Of a stretch of 64,000 nucleotides of DNA, positions 45,070 to 53,234 are shown piece by piece. The DNA is from an uncultured Lachnospiraceae bacterium (GTDB lineage: Bacteria > Bacillota > Clostridia > Lachnospirales > Lachnospiraceae). Made by a program: the position numbers and the translations under genes. The notes under the pieces were generated by a model. That model had not been told where the DNA came from. It was given only the letters and a program-made list of their open reading frames with translations, and ran no database searches. Position 1 is the first letter of the stretch. Every line of letters starts with the position of its first letter. Location: NCBI GenBank assembly GCA_902781455.1, contig CACZJF010000006.1, positions 1 through 64,000 of the forward strand, in the 5' to 3' direction.

Positions 45070-45729
45070 GTGAGCACAGGCGGCATTGAGCTGCAGGGGA
45101 TGGTGATGAAGGCGTCCCCTGCCGGAGAATATGACAGACGGATCATACTGCTGACGCAGGAGAGAGGAAAGATTACAGCGTTTGCCAGAGGCGCGCGCAG
45201 AATGGGAAGCGCGCTGGGAGCGGCGACGGTTCCTTTTGCGTTCGGAACATTCCGCCTGTATGAAGGACGCACTGCCTATACCTGCGTCAGCGCGCAGATC
45301 AGCGAGTATTTCCAGGCGCTGAAAACTGATTATATCGGCGCATGCTTCGGCGCGTATTTCATGGAATTCGCGGATTATTACGCGCGGGAAAACCTGGAAG
45401 CGGGAGATATGCTGAACCTTCTGTACGTCTCACTGCTTGCGCTTGGGATGGAAGCAATCCCGAACGAACGCGTGCGCTATGCGTTTGAAGTGCGTCTCAT
45501 GGTGCAAAGCGGTGAGTTTCCTGTTGATATTACGCAGGACGAAAGCCTGTCTCCTGCAGCCCGCAAGGCATTCTACCATATGATCACAGCGCCTCTGAAC
45601 AGGCTGTTTTCTTTCGAGGTGACGCAGGAAATTATGCGTGAGATTTGCCGGCGTCAGGACCGGCTGCGCGCCGGATTCATCGACCGGACTTTTCACAGCC
45701 TGGCTGTTCTGGAGGAACTGGTGCAGTAA
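45070..45729 (+). CDS. recO: DNA repair protein RecO, short form, GTG start
   Basis: RecO anneals strands and loads RecA with RecR. The 219-residue protein has the N-terminal OB-fold (LQGMVMKASPAGEYDRRIILLTQERGKITAFARGARR) and the helical domain. It is shorter than the usual 240-260 residues and lacks the C-x2-C zinc finger normally found after the first helices (here SGEFPVDITQDESLSPAARKAFY). It begins at GTG 45070 with AGAGGAA upstream, 25 bp after era; the next ATG would cut into the OB fold. Confidence 0.9.
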   Translation: MSTGGIELQGMVMKASPAGEYDRRIILLTQERGKITAFARGARRMGSALGAATVPFAFGTFRLYEGRTAYTCVSAQISEYFQALKTDYIGACFGAYFMEFADYYARENLEAGDMLNLLYVSLLALGMEAIPNERVRYAFEVRLMVQSGEFPVDITQDESLSPAARKAFYHMITAPLNRLFSFEVTQEIMREICRRQDRLRAGFIDRTFHSLAVLEELVQ

Positions 45730-45742
45730 GCGCAACTAACGA

Positions 45743-45771
45743 TTGAAAACAGCCCATTCTCAAGGTATAAT
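45743..45771 (+). promoter_or_regulatory. Sigma-A promoter for the lipoprotein gene
   Basis: TTGAAA (45743-45748), 17 nt, TATAAT (45766-45771), 37 nt before the start codon. It probably also serves glyQS 26 bp beyond the lipoprotein. Confidence 0.75.
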
Positions 45772-45808
45772 AGCTTGATTACTCAGGGGAGGAGGGCAGC
45801 CGCACGAT

Positions 45809-46492
45809 ATGAAAACTGCGAAAACCGGTGCATTAGCCGCAATGATTGTCTGCGTCTGTTATCTCTCCGGCTGCAGTATGCTTGACAGGATCATAGGAGC
45901 GGATGACTGGAAGGAATGGACGCCTGAGACCACCAGCGTACAGGTTCACGCGGACGGGTCTTTGACGGAAACGATCTTTGACACGCTGGACCAGACCTGG
46001 TATCAGGGCAATGAACTCCAGGACATGATCGCAAGGTCCATGAATGAGTACAATGAATCTCACACGGACCGGGCCATCCAGGTGACGTCCTACAGCGACA
46101 CGGATGGCAAGGTGAAGGTAGTGATCGACTACAGGACGGGAGAGGACTTTGCCGCGTACAATAACACGCAATTCTGCTGCGGTTCCATGCTGGACGCGCA
46201 GATGAAGGGCTTTCTGTTTGAAGGATCTTTCTACGCGGTAGACAAGGACCGGTTGCAGGGGGAAGCGATGGACGCTGCCGAGCCGTTGAGCCACAAGGAA
46301 TACAGTGTGGTGATCTCAGACGGAACCCATGTCGTGCAGGTCCCCGGAGAGATCCGGTATGTGAGCAAGGGCGCCCAGCCTGTCAACAGCCATGTGGCGA
46401 AAGAGGCGGACACTGCGAACGAGGACGGCTCCTCCCTTCTCTATATCATCTATGAGAAGGACCAGGAGGGATTCTCATTGCAGTCAGAATAA
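45809..46492 (+). CDS. Predicted lipoprotein, unknown function
   Basis: A 227-residue exported protein. The signal ends in the lipobox LSGC (Cys22), so it should be lipid-anchored on the outer face of the membrane. The rest shows a pattern of beta strands (VQVHADGSLTETIFD, IQVTSYSDTDGKVKVVIDYRTG) and two adjacent cysteines (QFCCGS). I do not recognise a family. It has its own promoter and lies directly before glyQS. Confidence 0.78.
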   Translation: MKTAKTGALAAMIVCVCYLSGCSMLDRIIGADDWKEWTPETTSVQVHADGSLTETIFDTLDQTWYQGNELQDMIARSMNEYNESHTDRAIQVTSYSDTDGKVKVVIDYRTGEDFAAYNNTQFCCGSMLDAQMKGFLFEGSFYAVDKDRLQGEAMDAAEPLSHKEYSVVISDGTHVVQVPGEIRYVSKGAQPVNSHVAKEADTANEDGSSLLYIIYEKDQEGFSLQSE

Positions 46493-46518
46493 AGCAAAGA
46501 TAAAGGAGTAGATGCATC

Positions 46519-47913
46519 ATGGAAAAGACGATGGAGAAGATCGTAGCACTGGCCAAGAACAGAGGATTTGTGTATCCGGGCAGCGAGATCTACGGCGGAC
46601 TGGCGAACACCTGGGATTACGGCAATCTCGGCGTTGAGCTGAAGAACAACGTCAAGAAGGCCTGGTGGCAGAAGTTCGTGCAGGAGAGTCCGTACAATGT
46701 CGGCGTTGACTGCGCGATTCTCATGAACAGCCAGACCTGGGTGGCGTCCGGCCATATCGGAGGCTTCTCCGATCCGCTGATGGACTGCAAGGAGTGCCAT
46801 GAAAGATTCCGTGCCGACCAGCTGATCGAGAACTACTGCAAGTCGAAAGGAATCGATCTGGGCAAGAGCGTTGACGCGATGAGCCATGAAGAGATGAAGG
46901 GCTTTGTCGATGACAACCAGATTCCCTGCCCGACCTGCGGAAAGCACAATTTTACCGACATCCGTCAGTTTAACCTGATGTTCAAGACCTTCCAGGGCGT
47001 TACCGAGGACGCGAAGAACACGGTGTATCTGCGCCCGGAGACCGCACAGGGTATCTTCGTCAACTTTAAGAACGTGCAGAGAACCTCCAGAAAGAAGATT
47101 CCGTTCGGCATCGGCCAGATCGGAAAGTCGTTCCGCAATGAGATTACGCCCGGCAACTTTACGTTCCGCACGCGTGAGTTTGAGCAGATGGAACTGGAAT
47201 TCTTCTGCAGGCCGGGAACGGACCTGGAGTGGTTTGAGTACTGGAGAGGCTTCTGCAGAGACTGGCTCAAGTCGCTGGGCATCAAGGACGAAGAGCTGAG
47301 ACTGCGTGACCACGATCCTGCCGAGCTGGCATTCTATTCGAAGGGAACCACCGACATCGAGTTCCTGTTCCCGTTTGGTTGGGGTGAACTGTGGGGCATC
47401 GCGGACCGGACCGATTATGACCTGACACAGCATCAGAATACCTCCGGACAGGATATGAGCTACTTTGACGATACGACGAACGAGAAGTATGTGCCGTATG
47501 TCATCGAACCGTCACTGGGCGCGGACAGAGTTGTCCTTGCGTTCCTGTGCGCGGCGTATGACGAAGAAGTACTGGACGAGGCAAAGAATGATGTCCGTAC
47601 GGTCCTGCGGTTCCATCCGGCTCTGGCGCCGGTGAAGATCAGTGTTCTTCCGCTGAGCAAGAAGCTGTCGGAAGCTTCCATGAAGATCTGGGAAGAACTG
47701 TCGAAGAAGTACAACTGCGAGTTCGACGACAGAGGAGCGATCGGTAAGCGCTACAGGAGAGCGGACGAGATCGGAACACCTTTCTGCGTGACCTACGATT
47801 TCGATTCGGAGACAGACGGCTGCGTTACGATCCGTGAGCGTGATTCCATGGAGCAGGTCCGCGTGAAGATTGCCGAGCTGGACCAGTGGTTTGACGGAAA
47901 GTTCTCATTTTAA
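46519..47913 (+). CDS. glyS: Glycyl-tRNA synthetase, single-chain type
   Basis: Charges tRNA-Gly. The 464-residue homodimeric form (archaeal/eukaryal type, also in many Firmicutes) rather than the two-subunit GlyQ/GlyS. Class II motifs are present: [15 protein letters not shown] and [35 protein letters not shown] (motif 2 region), and [10 protein letters not shown] (motif 3). The anticodon-binding domain starts near residue 370 ([11 protein letters not shown]). AAGGAG precedes the ATG. No T-box leader is visible; only 26 bp separate it from the lipoprotein gene. Confidence 0.96.
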   Translation: MEKTMEKIVALAKNRGFVYPGSEIYGGLANTWDYGNLGVELKNNVKKAWWQKFVQESPYNVGVDCAILMNSQTWVASGHIGGFSDPLMDCKECHERFRADQLIENYCKSKGIDLGKSVDAMSHEEMKGFVDDNQIPCPTCGKHNFTDIRQFNLMFKTFQGVTEDAKNTVYLRPETAQGIFVNFKNVQRTSRKKIPFGIGQIGKSFRNEITPGNFTFRTREFEQMELEFFCRPGTDLEWFEYWRGFCRDWLKSLGIKDEELRLRDHDPAELAFYSKGTTDIEFLFPFGWGELWGIADRTDYDLTQHQNTSGQDMSYFDDTTNEKYVPYVIEPSLGADRVVLAFLCAAYDEEVLDEAKNDVRTVLRFHPALAPVKISVLPLSKKLSEASMKIWEELSKKYNCEFDDRGAIGKRYRRADEIGTPFCVTYDFDSETDGCVTIRERDSMEQVRVKIAELDQWFDGKFSF

Positions 47914-48028
47914 ATCTGACAGGAAAAGCACAGACGTAGACTGTAGTAATCAATGAAGACCCTCTGTACCTGCCGTATGCAGGCAGAGCACGCACAGTTA
48001 CCTGCGGGTAAGGAAAGGAGTTTATCAC

Positions 48029-49681
48029 ATGAATGTTTCACCGCTTCAGTCAGCCAGATACGAATACACCCCGAAGCTTCCGGGCATGCTCAGGCATGGA
48101 ATCGCGGACATCTGCGTAAAAGAGGGAGAAGCGACACAGAGTGTTGCGGATCAGGAGAAGATTCAGGCGCTGTTCCCGAACACCTACGGAAAGAAGGAGA
48201 TCACCTTCCAGAAGGGAGCGAACACTTCCGCCGCGAAGAAGCAGGTGGTAGGCGTGATCCTTTCCGGCGGACAGGCTCCCGGCGGACACAACGTTGTATG
48301 TGGCCTGTATGACGCGCTGAAGGCAACGAACAAAGAGAATGTCCTTCTCGGTTTCAAGGGCGGCCCGAGCGGCCTGATCCAGGATGATTTCATCATCTTT
48401 GACGACGAATACATCGACCAGTTCAGAAACACCGGCGGATTCGACATCATCGGTTCCGGAAGAACCAAGCTTGAGACGGAAGATCAGTTCAAGATTGCTG
48501 CGCAGGTATGCGAGAAGCATGGCGTTACCGCGATCGTGATCATCGGCGGCGACGATTCCAACACCAACGCGGCTGTTCTGGCAGAGTACATGGCTGCCCA
48601 CAACACCGGTGTCCAGGTCATCGGCTGCCCGAAGACCATCGACGGCGACCTGAAGAATGAAGATATCGAAGCTTCCTTCGGATTTGATACCGCGACAAAG
48701 ACCTACAGCGAGCTGATCGGCAATATCGAGAGAGACTGCAACTCTTCCAAGAAGTACTGGCATTTCATCAAGGTCATGGGACGCAGCGCTTCCCATGTCG
48801 CGCTGGAGTGCGCGCTGGAGACGCAGCCGAATGTCTGCCTGATCTCTGAAGAGGTTGCCGAGAAGAAGATGTCTCTGTCTGAGATCGCGGACCAGATCGC
48901 GGATTCTGTGGAGAAGAGAGCTGCGGACGGCATGAACTTCGGTGTCGTCATCATCCCTGAGGGCGTGGTCGAGTTTGTTCCGGAGTTCAAGGCACTGATC
49001 GCTGAGATCAACGAGATGCTTGCCGGAGAGAAGGCAGACGCCTTCAACGCGCTTGCCGACTGGAACGCCAAGTATGAATTCATCAGCAAGGGCCTGAGTG
49101 CTGAGTCCATGAAGGTCTTCGAGATCCTTCCGCAGGCGATTCAGCAGCAGCTGTTCCTTGACAGGGATCCGCACGGCAACGTACAGGTGTCCCTGATCGA
49201 GTCCGAGAAGCTGTTCTCCGCGATGGTAGGCGCCAAGCTTGCGCAGCGTGCGTCTTACACCGGAAAGTACACGGCAATGCATCATTTCTTCGGCTATGAA
49301 GGAAGATGCGCGTTCCCGTCCAACTTTGACGCGGACTACTGCTACTCTCTGGGTTACAATGCTTTCATGCTGATCCAGTATGGCTACACCGGATATCTGT
49401 CCAAGGTTTCCAACCTGTCGAAGCCCGCGGAAGAGTGGGTTGCCGGCGGCATGCCCATCACCAAGATGATGAACATGGAGAGAAGGCACGGAGAGGACAA
49501 GCCGGTTATCCGCAAGGCGCTTGTGGAACTCGATGGCGCACCGTTCAAGTACTTTGAGGCACACAGGGCTGAGTGGGCCGAGAAGACCTGCTACACCTTC
49601 CCGGGCGCGATCCAGTACTTCGGTCCGGCTTCCGTCTGCGACCTCACGACCAGGACGCTGGCGCTGGAGAAGGGCGAGTAA
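48029..49681 (+). CDS. pfp: Pyrophosphate-dependent 6-phosphofructokinase (long type)
   Basis: Phosphorylates fructose 6-phosphate with PPi instead of ATP, reversibly. The 550-residue protein is of the long PFP group (plant-beta/spirochaete type). The motif that decides the donor is [11 protein letters not shown], with Gly173-Gly-Asp-Asp176-Ser: Asp176 replaces the Gly of ATP enzymes and marks PPi use. [10 protein letters not shown] is the second PPi/F6P motif. AAGGAGT lies upstream of the ATG. ppdK, another PPi-linked enzyme, is next downstream on its own promoter. Confidence 0.96.
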   Translation: MNVSPLQSARYEYTPKLPGMLRHGIADICVKEGEATQSVADQEKIQALFPNTYGKKEITFQKGANTSAAKKQVVGVILSGGQAPGGHNVVCGLYDALKATNKENVLLGFKGGPSGLIQDDFIIFDDEYIDQFRNTGGFDIIGSGRTKLETEDQFKIAAQVCEKHGVTAIVIIGGDDSNTNAAVLAEYMAAHNTGVQVIGCPKTIDGDLKNEDIEASFGFDTATKTYSELIGNIERDCNSSKKYWHFIKVMGRSASHVALECALETQPNVCLISEEVAEKKMSLSEIADQIADSVEKRAADGMNFGVVIIPEGVVEFVPEFKALIAEINEMLAGEKADAFNALADWNAKYEFISKGLSAESMKVFEILPQAIQQQLFLDRDPHGNVQVSLIESEKLFSAMVGAKLAQRASYTGKYTAMHHFFGYEGRCAFPSNFDADYCYSLGYNAFMLIQYGYTGYLSKVSNLSKPAEEWVAGGMPITKMMNMERRHGEDKPVIRKALVELDGAPFKYFEAHRAEWAEKTCYTFPGAIQYFGPASVCDLTTRTLALEKGE

Positions 49682-49704
49682 TCAACCCGGGTAATAATGG
49701 TCAT

Positions 49705-49731
49705 AAAACAGGGGGCGCAGCTCCCTGTTTT
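49705..49731 (+). terminator. Terminator after pfp
   Basis: AAAACAGGG and CCCTGTTTT form a 9-bp stem with a 9-nt loop; the T-run is the end of the 3' arm. It separates pfp from ppdK. Confidence 0.8.
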
Positions 49732-49780
49732 ACTATGCCTTCAATCATGCTGCAGCGGTTACCGGACTCCTTCGCTGCGC

Positions 49781-49801
49781 CCCCCAAAAGTCTACGCTCA
49801 G
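49781..49801. repeat. Dispersed copy of the 28.4-kb repeat core
   Basis: Twenty-one bases are identical to 28381-28401 (starting CCCCCAAAAGTC and ending CGCTCAG). They sit in the 315-bp gap between pfp and ppdK, after a small stem GCAGCG/CGCTGC (49753-49778). The surrounding sequence is only loosely similar, so this is a decayed member of the same family. Confidence 0.7.
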
Positions 49802-49883
49802 TAGCCCAGGGTCTGTAAAGGGGCGGTCGCCGTTTTAGATTTGATAAACCTTCAAAATTTCTCATGAGATGCGACGCATGCTG

Positions 49884-49912
49884 TGGACAAAGACAACCGC
49901 GACAGCTATAAT
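49884..49912 (+). promoter_or_regulatory. Sigma-A promoter for ppdK
   Basis: TGGACA (49884-49889), 17 nt, TATAAT (49907-49912). It gives a leader of about 80 nt. Confidence 0.7.
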
Positions 49913-49924
49913 GTTTAAATGAAT

Positions 49925-49948
49925 CAGTGCCTTATCCGAAAGGCACTG
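49925..49948 (+). promoter_or_regulatory. Hairpin in the ppdK leader
   Basis: CAGTGCCTT, a 6-nt loop, then AAGGCACTG: a perfect 9-bp stem close to the expected 5' end of the ppdK transcript, with no T-run. It probably stabilises the messenger of this likely highly expressed gene. Confidence 0.5.
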
Positions 49949-49996
49949 CAAGGGTAAACATTAATGCTTTATCAAACCGACACAGGAGGATGGAAA

Positions 49997-52627
49997 ATGG
50001 CAACAAAGTACGTGTATATGTTCACGGAAGGCAACGCCAGCATGAGAAATCTGCTGGGTGGAAAGGGTGCCGGCCTTGCGGAGATGACAGGGCTTGGTCT
50101 TCCGGTTCCGCAGGGTTTCACAATCACAACAGAAGCCTGCACGAAGTACTATGAAGACGGACGCCAGATCAACGAAGAGATTATGGCGCAGATCCGCGAG
50201 GGAATCGACAAGATGGAACAGATCACCGGGAAAAAGTTCGGTGACAAGGAGAATCCGCTGCTGGTTTCCGTCCGTTCCGGCGCACGCGCGTCCATGCCAG
50301 GCATGATGGATACGATCCTGAACCTTGGCCTGAATGAGGACGTTGTGGAAGCGCTGTCTTTAAAGAGCGGCAATCCCCGCTGGGCATGGGACTGCTACCG
50401 CAGATTCATCCAGATGTTCTCTGATGTTGTCATGGAAGTCGGCAAGAAGTACTTTGAAGAGCTGATCGACCAGATGAAGATGCGCAAGGGTGTCACGCAG
50501 GATATCGAGCTGGACGCGGACGATCTCAAGACGCTGGCAAACCAGTTCAAGGAAGAGTACAAGGCAAAACTCGGCAAGGATTTCCCGACAGATCCGAAGG
50601 AGCAGCTTGTTGAGGCGATCAAGGCTGTGTTCCGCTCCTGGGATAATCCGCGCGCGAACGTGTACCGCCGCGACAACGACATTCCGTATTCCTGGGGAAC
50701 CGCTGTCAATGTCCAGATGATGGCATTCGGCAACATGGGCGAGACCTCCGGAACCGGTGTTGCATTTACGAGAGATCCTGCGACAGGCGAGAAGCACCTG
50801 ATGGGTGAGTTCCTGCTGAACGCGCAGGGCGAGGACGTGGTTGCCGGCATCCGTACACCGAACAAGATTGACCAGCTGAAGGATATGATGCCTGAGGTCT
50901 ATGAGCAGTTTACGACCATCTGCAAGACTCTGGAGGATCACTACAGAGACATGCAGGATATGGAGTTCACGATCGAGGACAAGCATCTGTACATGCTTCA
51001 GACCAGAAACGGCAAGCGTACCGCGAAGGCTGCTCTGAAGATCGCCTGCGACCTTGTGGACGAGGGCATGATCGATGAGAAGCAGGCGGTCCTGATGATC
51101 GACCCGAGAAATCTGGATACGCTGCTGCATCCGCAGTTTGACCCAACCTACCTTGCGAAGGCTTATCCGATCGCGCATGGTCTGCCGGCATCCCCGGGAG
51201 CTGCGTGCGGACAGGTTGTCTTCACCGCGGAGGATGCGACCAGATGGAAGGCGAAGGGCAGAAAGGTTGTCCTGGTGCGTCTGGAGACGAGCCCGGAGGA
51301 TATCGAAGGCATGAAGAGCGCACAGGGCATCATTACCGTGCGCGGCGGCATGACCAGCCACGCGGCGGTTGTTGCCAGAGGCATGGGCGCGTGCTGCGTG
51401 TCCGGTGTTTCCCAGATTGAGATGGACGAGGCGAACAAGTGCTTCACGATCGCAGGAAAGACCTTCCGTGAGGGTGACTGGATCTCCGCGGACGGCTCCA
51501 CCGGCAACCTGTATGACGGTGTGATCCCGACTGTCGAGGCGAAGATCGCAGGCGAATTCGGCCGTATCATGGGCTGGGCTGACAAGTATCGCAGACTGAA
51601 GGTCCGTACAAACGCGGATACGCCTGCTGACGCGAAGAGAGCGCATGAGCTTGGCGCAGAAGGAATCGGCCTGTGCAGAACGGAGCATATGTTCTTTGAG
51701 AAGGACAGAATCGAAGCATTCCGTGAGATGATCATCTCTGATACGGTTGAGGAGAGAGAAGAAGCGCTGGCAAAGATCCTTCCGGTTCAGCAGCATGACT
51801 TTGAGAAACTCTACGAAGCACTTCAGGGCGCGCCTGTAACCATCCGTTTCCTGGATCCGCCTCTGCATGAGTTTGTCCCGACAGAGGAAGCCGATATCGC
51901 GAAGCTGGCCGAGGCGAAGCATAAGAGTGTCCAGGCCATCAAGACCATCATCAACGCGCTTCACGAGTTCAACCCGATGATGGGACACCGCGGCGTGCGT
52001 CTTGACATCACCTATCCGGAGATTTCCAAGATGCAGACAAAGGCTGTCATCCGCGCGGGCATCAATGTACAGAAGAAGCATCCTGAGTGGACGATCAAGC
52101 CGGAGATCATGATCCCGCTTGTCGGCGACAACAAGGAATTCGAGTTTGTCCGCAAGACGGTCATCGAGACTGCGGATGCCGAGATCAAGAAGGCCGGTGT
52201 GGATATGAAGTATGAAGTCGGAACCATGATCGAGATTCCGAGAGCGGCGTTGACTGCGGATGAGATTGCGAAGGGAGCTGATTTCTTCTGCTTCGGTACC
52301 AATGACCTGACGCAGATGACATATGGCTTCTCCCGTGATGACGCGGGCAAGTTCCTCCAGGCTTACTATGACGCGAAGATCTTTGAGAACGATCCGTTCG
52401 CGAAGCTCGACCAGAGCGGCGTCGGCAAGCTGATGGAGATGGCGATCAAGCTTGGCAAGGATGTGAATCCGAAGCTTCATATCGGTATCTGCGGTGAGCA
52501 CGGCGGAGACCCGACTTCCGTAGAGTTCTGCGATTCGATCGGACTGGACTATGTGTCCTGCTCGCCGTTCCGCGTACCGATTGCGAGACTGGCTGCGGCA
52601 CAGGCTGCGATCAAGGCAAAGCAGTAA
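49997..52627 (+). CDS. ppdK: Pyruvate, phosphate dikinase
   Basis: Interconverts PEP, AMP and PPi with pyruvate, ATP and phosphate. In fermentative Clostridia it can replace or supplement pyruvate kinase. The 876-residue length is standard. Order: ATP-grasp domain (GGKGAGLAEMTGLGLPVPQGF; SVRSGARASMPGMMDT), swivelling phosphohistidine domain (ITVRGGMTSHAAVVARGMG, His455), and PEP-binding barrel (LCRTEHMFF, FGTNDLTQMTYGFSRDD, GICGEHGGDP). ATG 49997 follows AGGAGG. Together with pfp it gives a PPi-linked glycolysis. Confidence 0.97.
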   Translation: MATKYVYMFTEGNASMRNLLGGKGAGLAEMTGLGLPVPQGFTITTEACTKYYEDGRQINEEIMAQIREGIDKMEQITGKKFGDKENPLLVSVRSGARASMPGMMDTILNLGLNEDVVEALSLKSGNPRWAWDCYRRFIQMFSDVVMEVGKKYFEELIDQMKMRKGVTQDIELDADDLKTLANQFKEEYKAKLGKDFPTDPKEQLVEAIKAVFRSWDNPRANVYRRDNDIPYSWGTAVNVQMMAFGNMGETSGTGVAFTRDPATGEKHLMGEFLLNAQGEDVVAGIRTPNKIDQLKDMMPEVYEQFTTICKTLEDHYRDMQDMEFTIEDKHLYMLQTRNGKRTAKAALKIACDLVDEGMIDEKQAVLMIDPRNLDTLLHPQFDPTYLAKAYPIAHGLPASPGAACGQVVFTAEDATRWKAKGRKVVLVRLETSPEDIEGMKSAQGIITVRGGMTSHAAVVARGMGACCVSGVSQIEMDEANKCFTIAGKTFREGDWISADGSTGNLYDGVIPTVEAKIAGEFGRIMGWADKYRRLKVRTNADTPADAKRAHELGAEGIGLCRTEHMFFEKDRIEAFREMIISDTVEEREEALAKILPVQQHDFEKLYEALQGAPVTIRFLDPPLHEFVPTEEADIAKLAEAKHKSVQAIKTIINALHEFNPMMGHRGVRLDITYPEISKMQTKAVIRAGINVQKKHPEWTIKPEIMIPLVGDNKEFEFVRKTVIETADAEIKKAGVDMKYEVGTMIEIPRAALTADEIAKGADFFCFGTNDLTQMTYGFSRDDAGKFLQAYYDAKIFENDPFAKLDQSGVGKLMEMAIKLGKDVNPKLHIGICGEHGGDPTSVEFCDSIGLDYVSCSPFRVPIARLAAAQAAIKAKQ

Positions 52628-52671
52628 GAAAAACCAGAAAGCGTACAAGGCGGCGGTCCGCCGCATGAGAC

Positions 52672-52706
52672 AGCGGGAGTCCGGAAGAGCTCCTGCTTTC
52701 TCTGTT
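52672..52706 (+). terminator. Terminator after ppdK
   Basis: AGCGGGAG (52672-52679) pairs with CTCCTGCT (52690-52697), with one G-T pair. It is followed by a pyrimidine-rich TTCTCTGTTT tract. Confidence 0.6.
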
Positions 52707-52818
52707 TCCGGCTCTGGTTTCCTGTTTTGCTCAGCCCCCGATACAGGTGCCGCAATATTGGTTCAAACTGTATAAAAAGATCCCTGCTTCCAGGCAGATT
52801 CTTTGTTCGTTTCTGCGA

Positions 52819-52847
52819 TTGACCCTTTCTACCCATTGTGATAGTAT
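52819..52847 (+). promoter_or_regulatory. Promoter for the HPr-like gene
   Basis: TTGACC (52819-52824), 17 nt, TAGTAT (52842-52847), about 70 nt before the start codon. Confidence 0.6.
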
Positions 52848-52917
52848 GTCTTCGGGTTGGATGTACGTTTACATGAGTCATGTGCTCATGTGATACAGCC
52901 GTGTGGGAGGAAATGCT

Positions 52918-53163
52918 ATGATCAGTCAGAGTATCAGTGGAAAGCAGGGCGATAACATCGGCAAGATGATCCCTCATATCGTTCAGACGGCATGCGCGTA
53001 TAAGAGCGTGATTACCTTTGAAGTGAACGATAAGAGGGTGAATGCGAAGAGTATCATGGGCGTCATGGTGCTTGCCAGTCAGGATTCCCCCAAGATCAAG
53101 ATTTACGCGGACGGGGAAGACGAAGAAGAAGCAGTGATGACAATCGCGAAGCTGCTTGGATAA
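52918..53163 (+). CDS. HPr-family protein lacking the phosphorylatable histidine (Crh-like)
   Basis: An 81-residue HPr fold protein. The regulatory-serine region is well kept (VNAKSIMGVMVLA, Ser45 here, matching HPr Ser46, the HPr-kinase target), and so is the end IYADGEDEEEAVMTIAKLL. The PTS active-site segment GLHARP is missing: the aligned stretch reads DNIGKMIPHIVQTA, with Ile14 where His15 should be. It therefore should not carry PTS phosphate. It resembles Bacillus Crh in logic (regulatory serine only). GGGAGGA precedes the ATG. It has its own promoter and terminator. Confidence 0.85.
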   Translation: MISQSISGKQGDNIGKMIPHIVQTACAYKSVITFEVNDKRVNAKSIMGVMVLASQDSPKIKIYADGEDEEEAVMTIAKLLG

Positions 53164-53193
53164 TCAGTGGCCAGACAGAATCCAGAAAGAATG

Positions 53194-53224
53194 AGACGTA
53201 CGGCATGTTCCGTACGTCTTTTTT
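53194..53224. terminator. Terminator after the HPr-like gene
   Basis: AGACGTACGG, a 6-nt loop, CCGTACGTCT, then TTTTT. A perfect 10-bp stem located between convergent genes. Confidence 0.92.
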
Positions 53225-53234
53225 GCAGCCGCGC

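Noticed and set aside
46493..46518. T-box leader for glycyl-tRNA synthetase
   Set aside because: Only 26 bp separate the gene from the lipoprotein gene; there is no specifier stem or T-box sequence.
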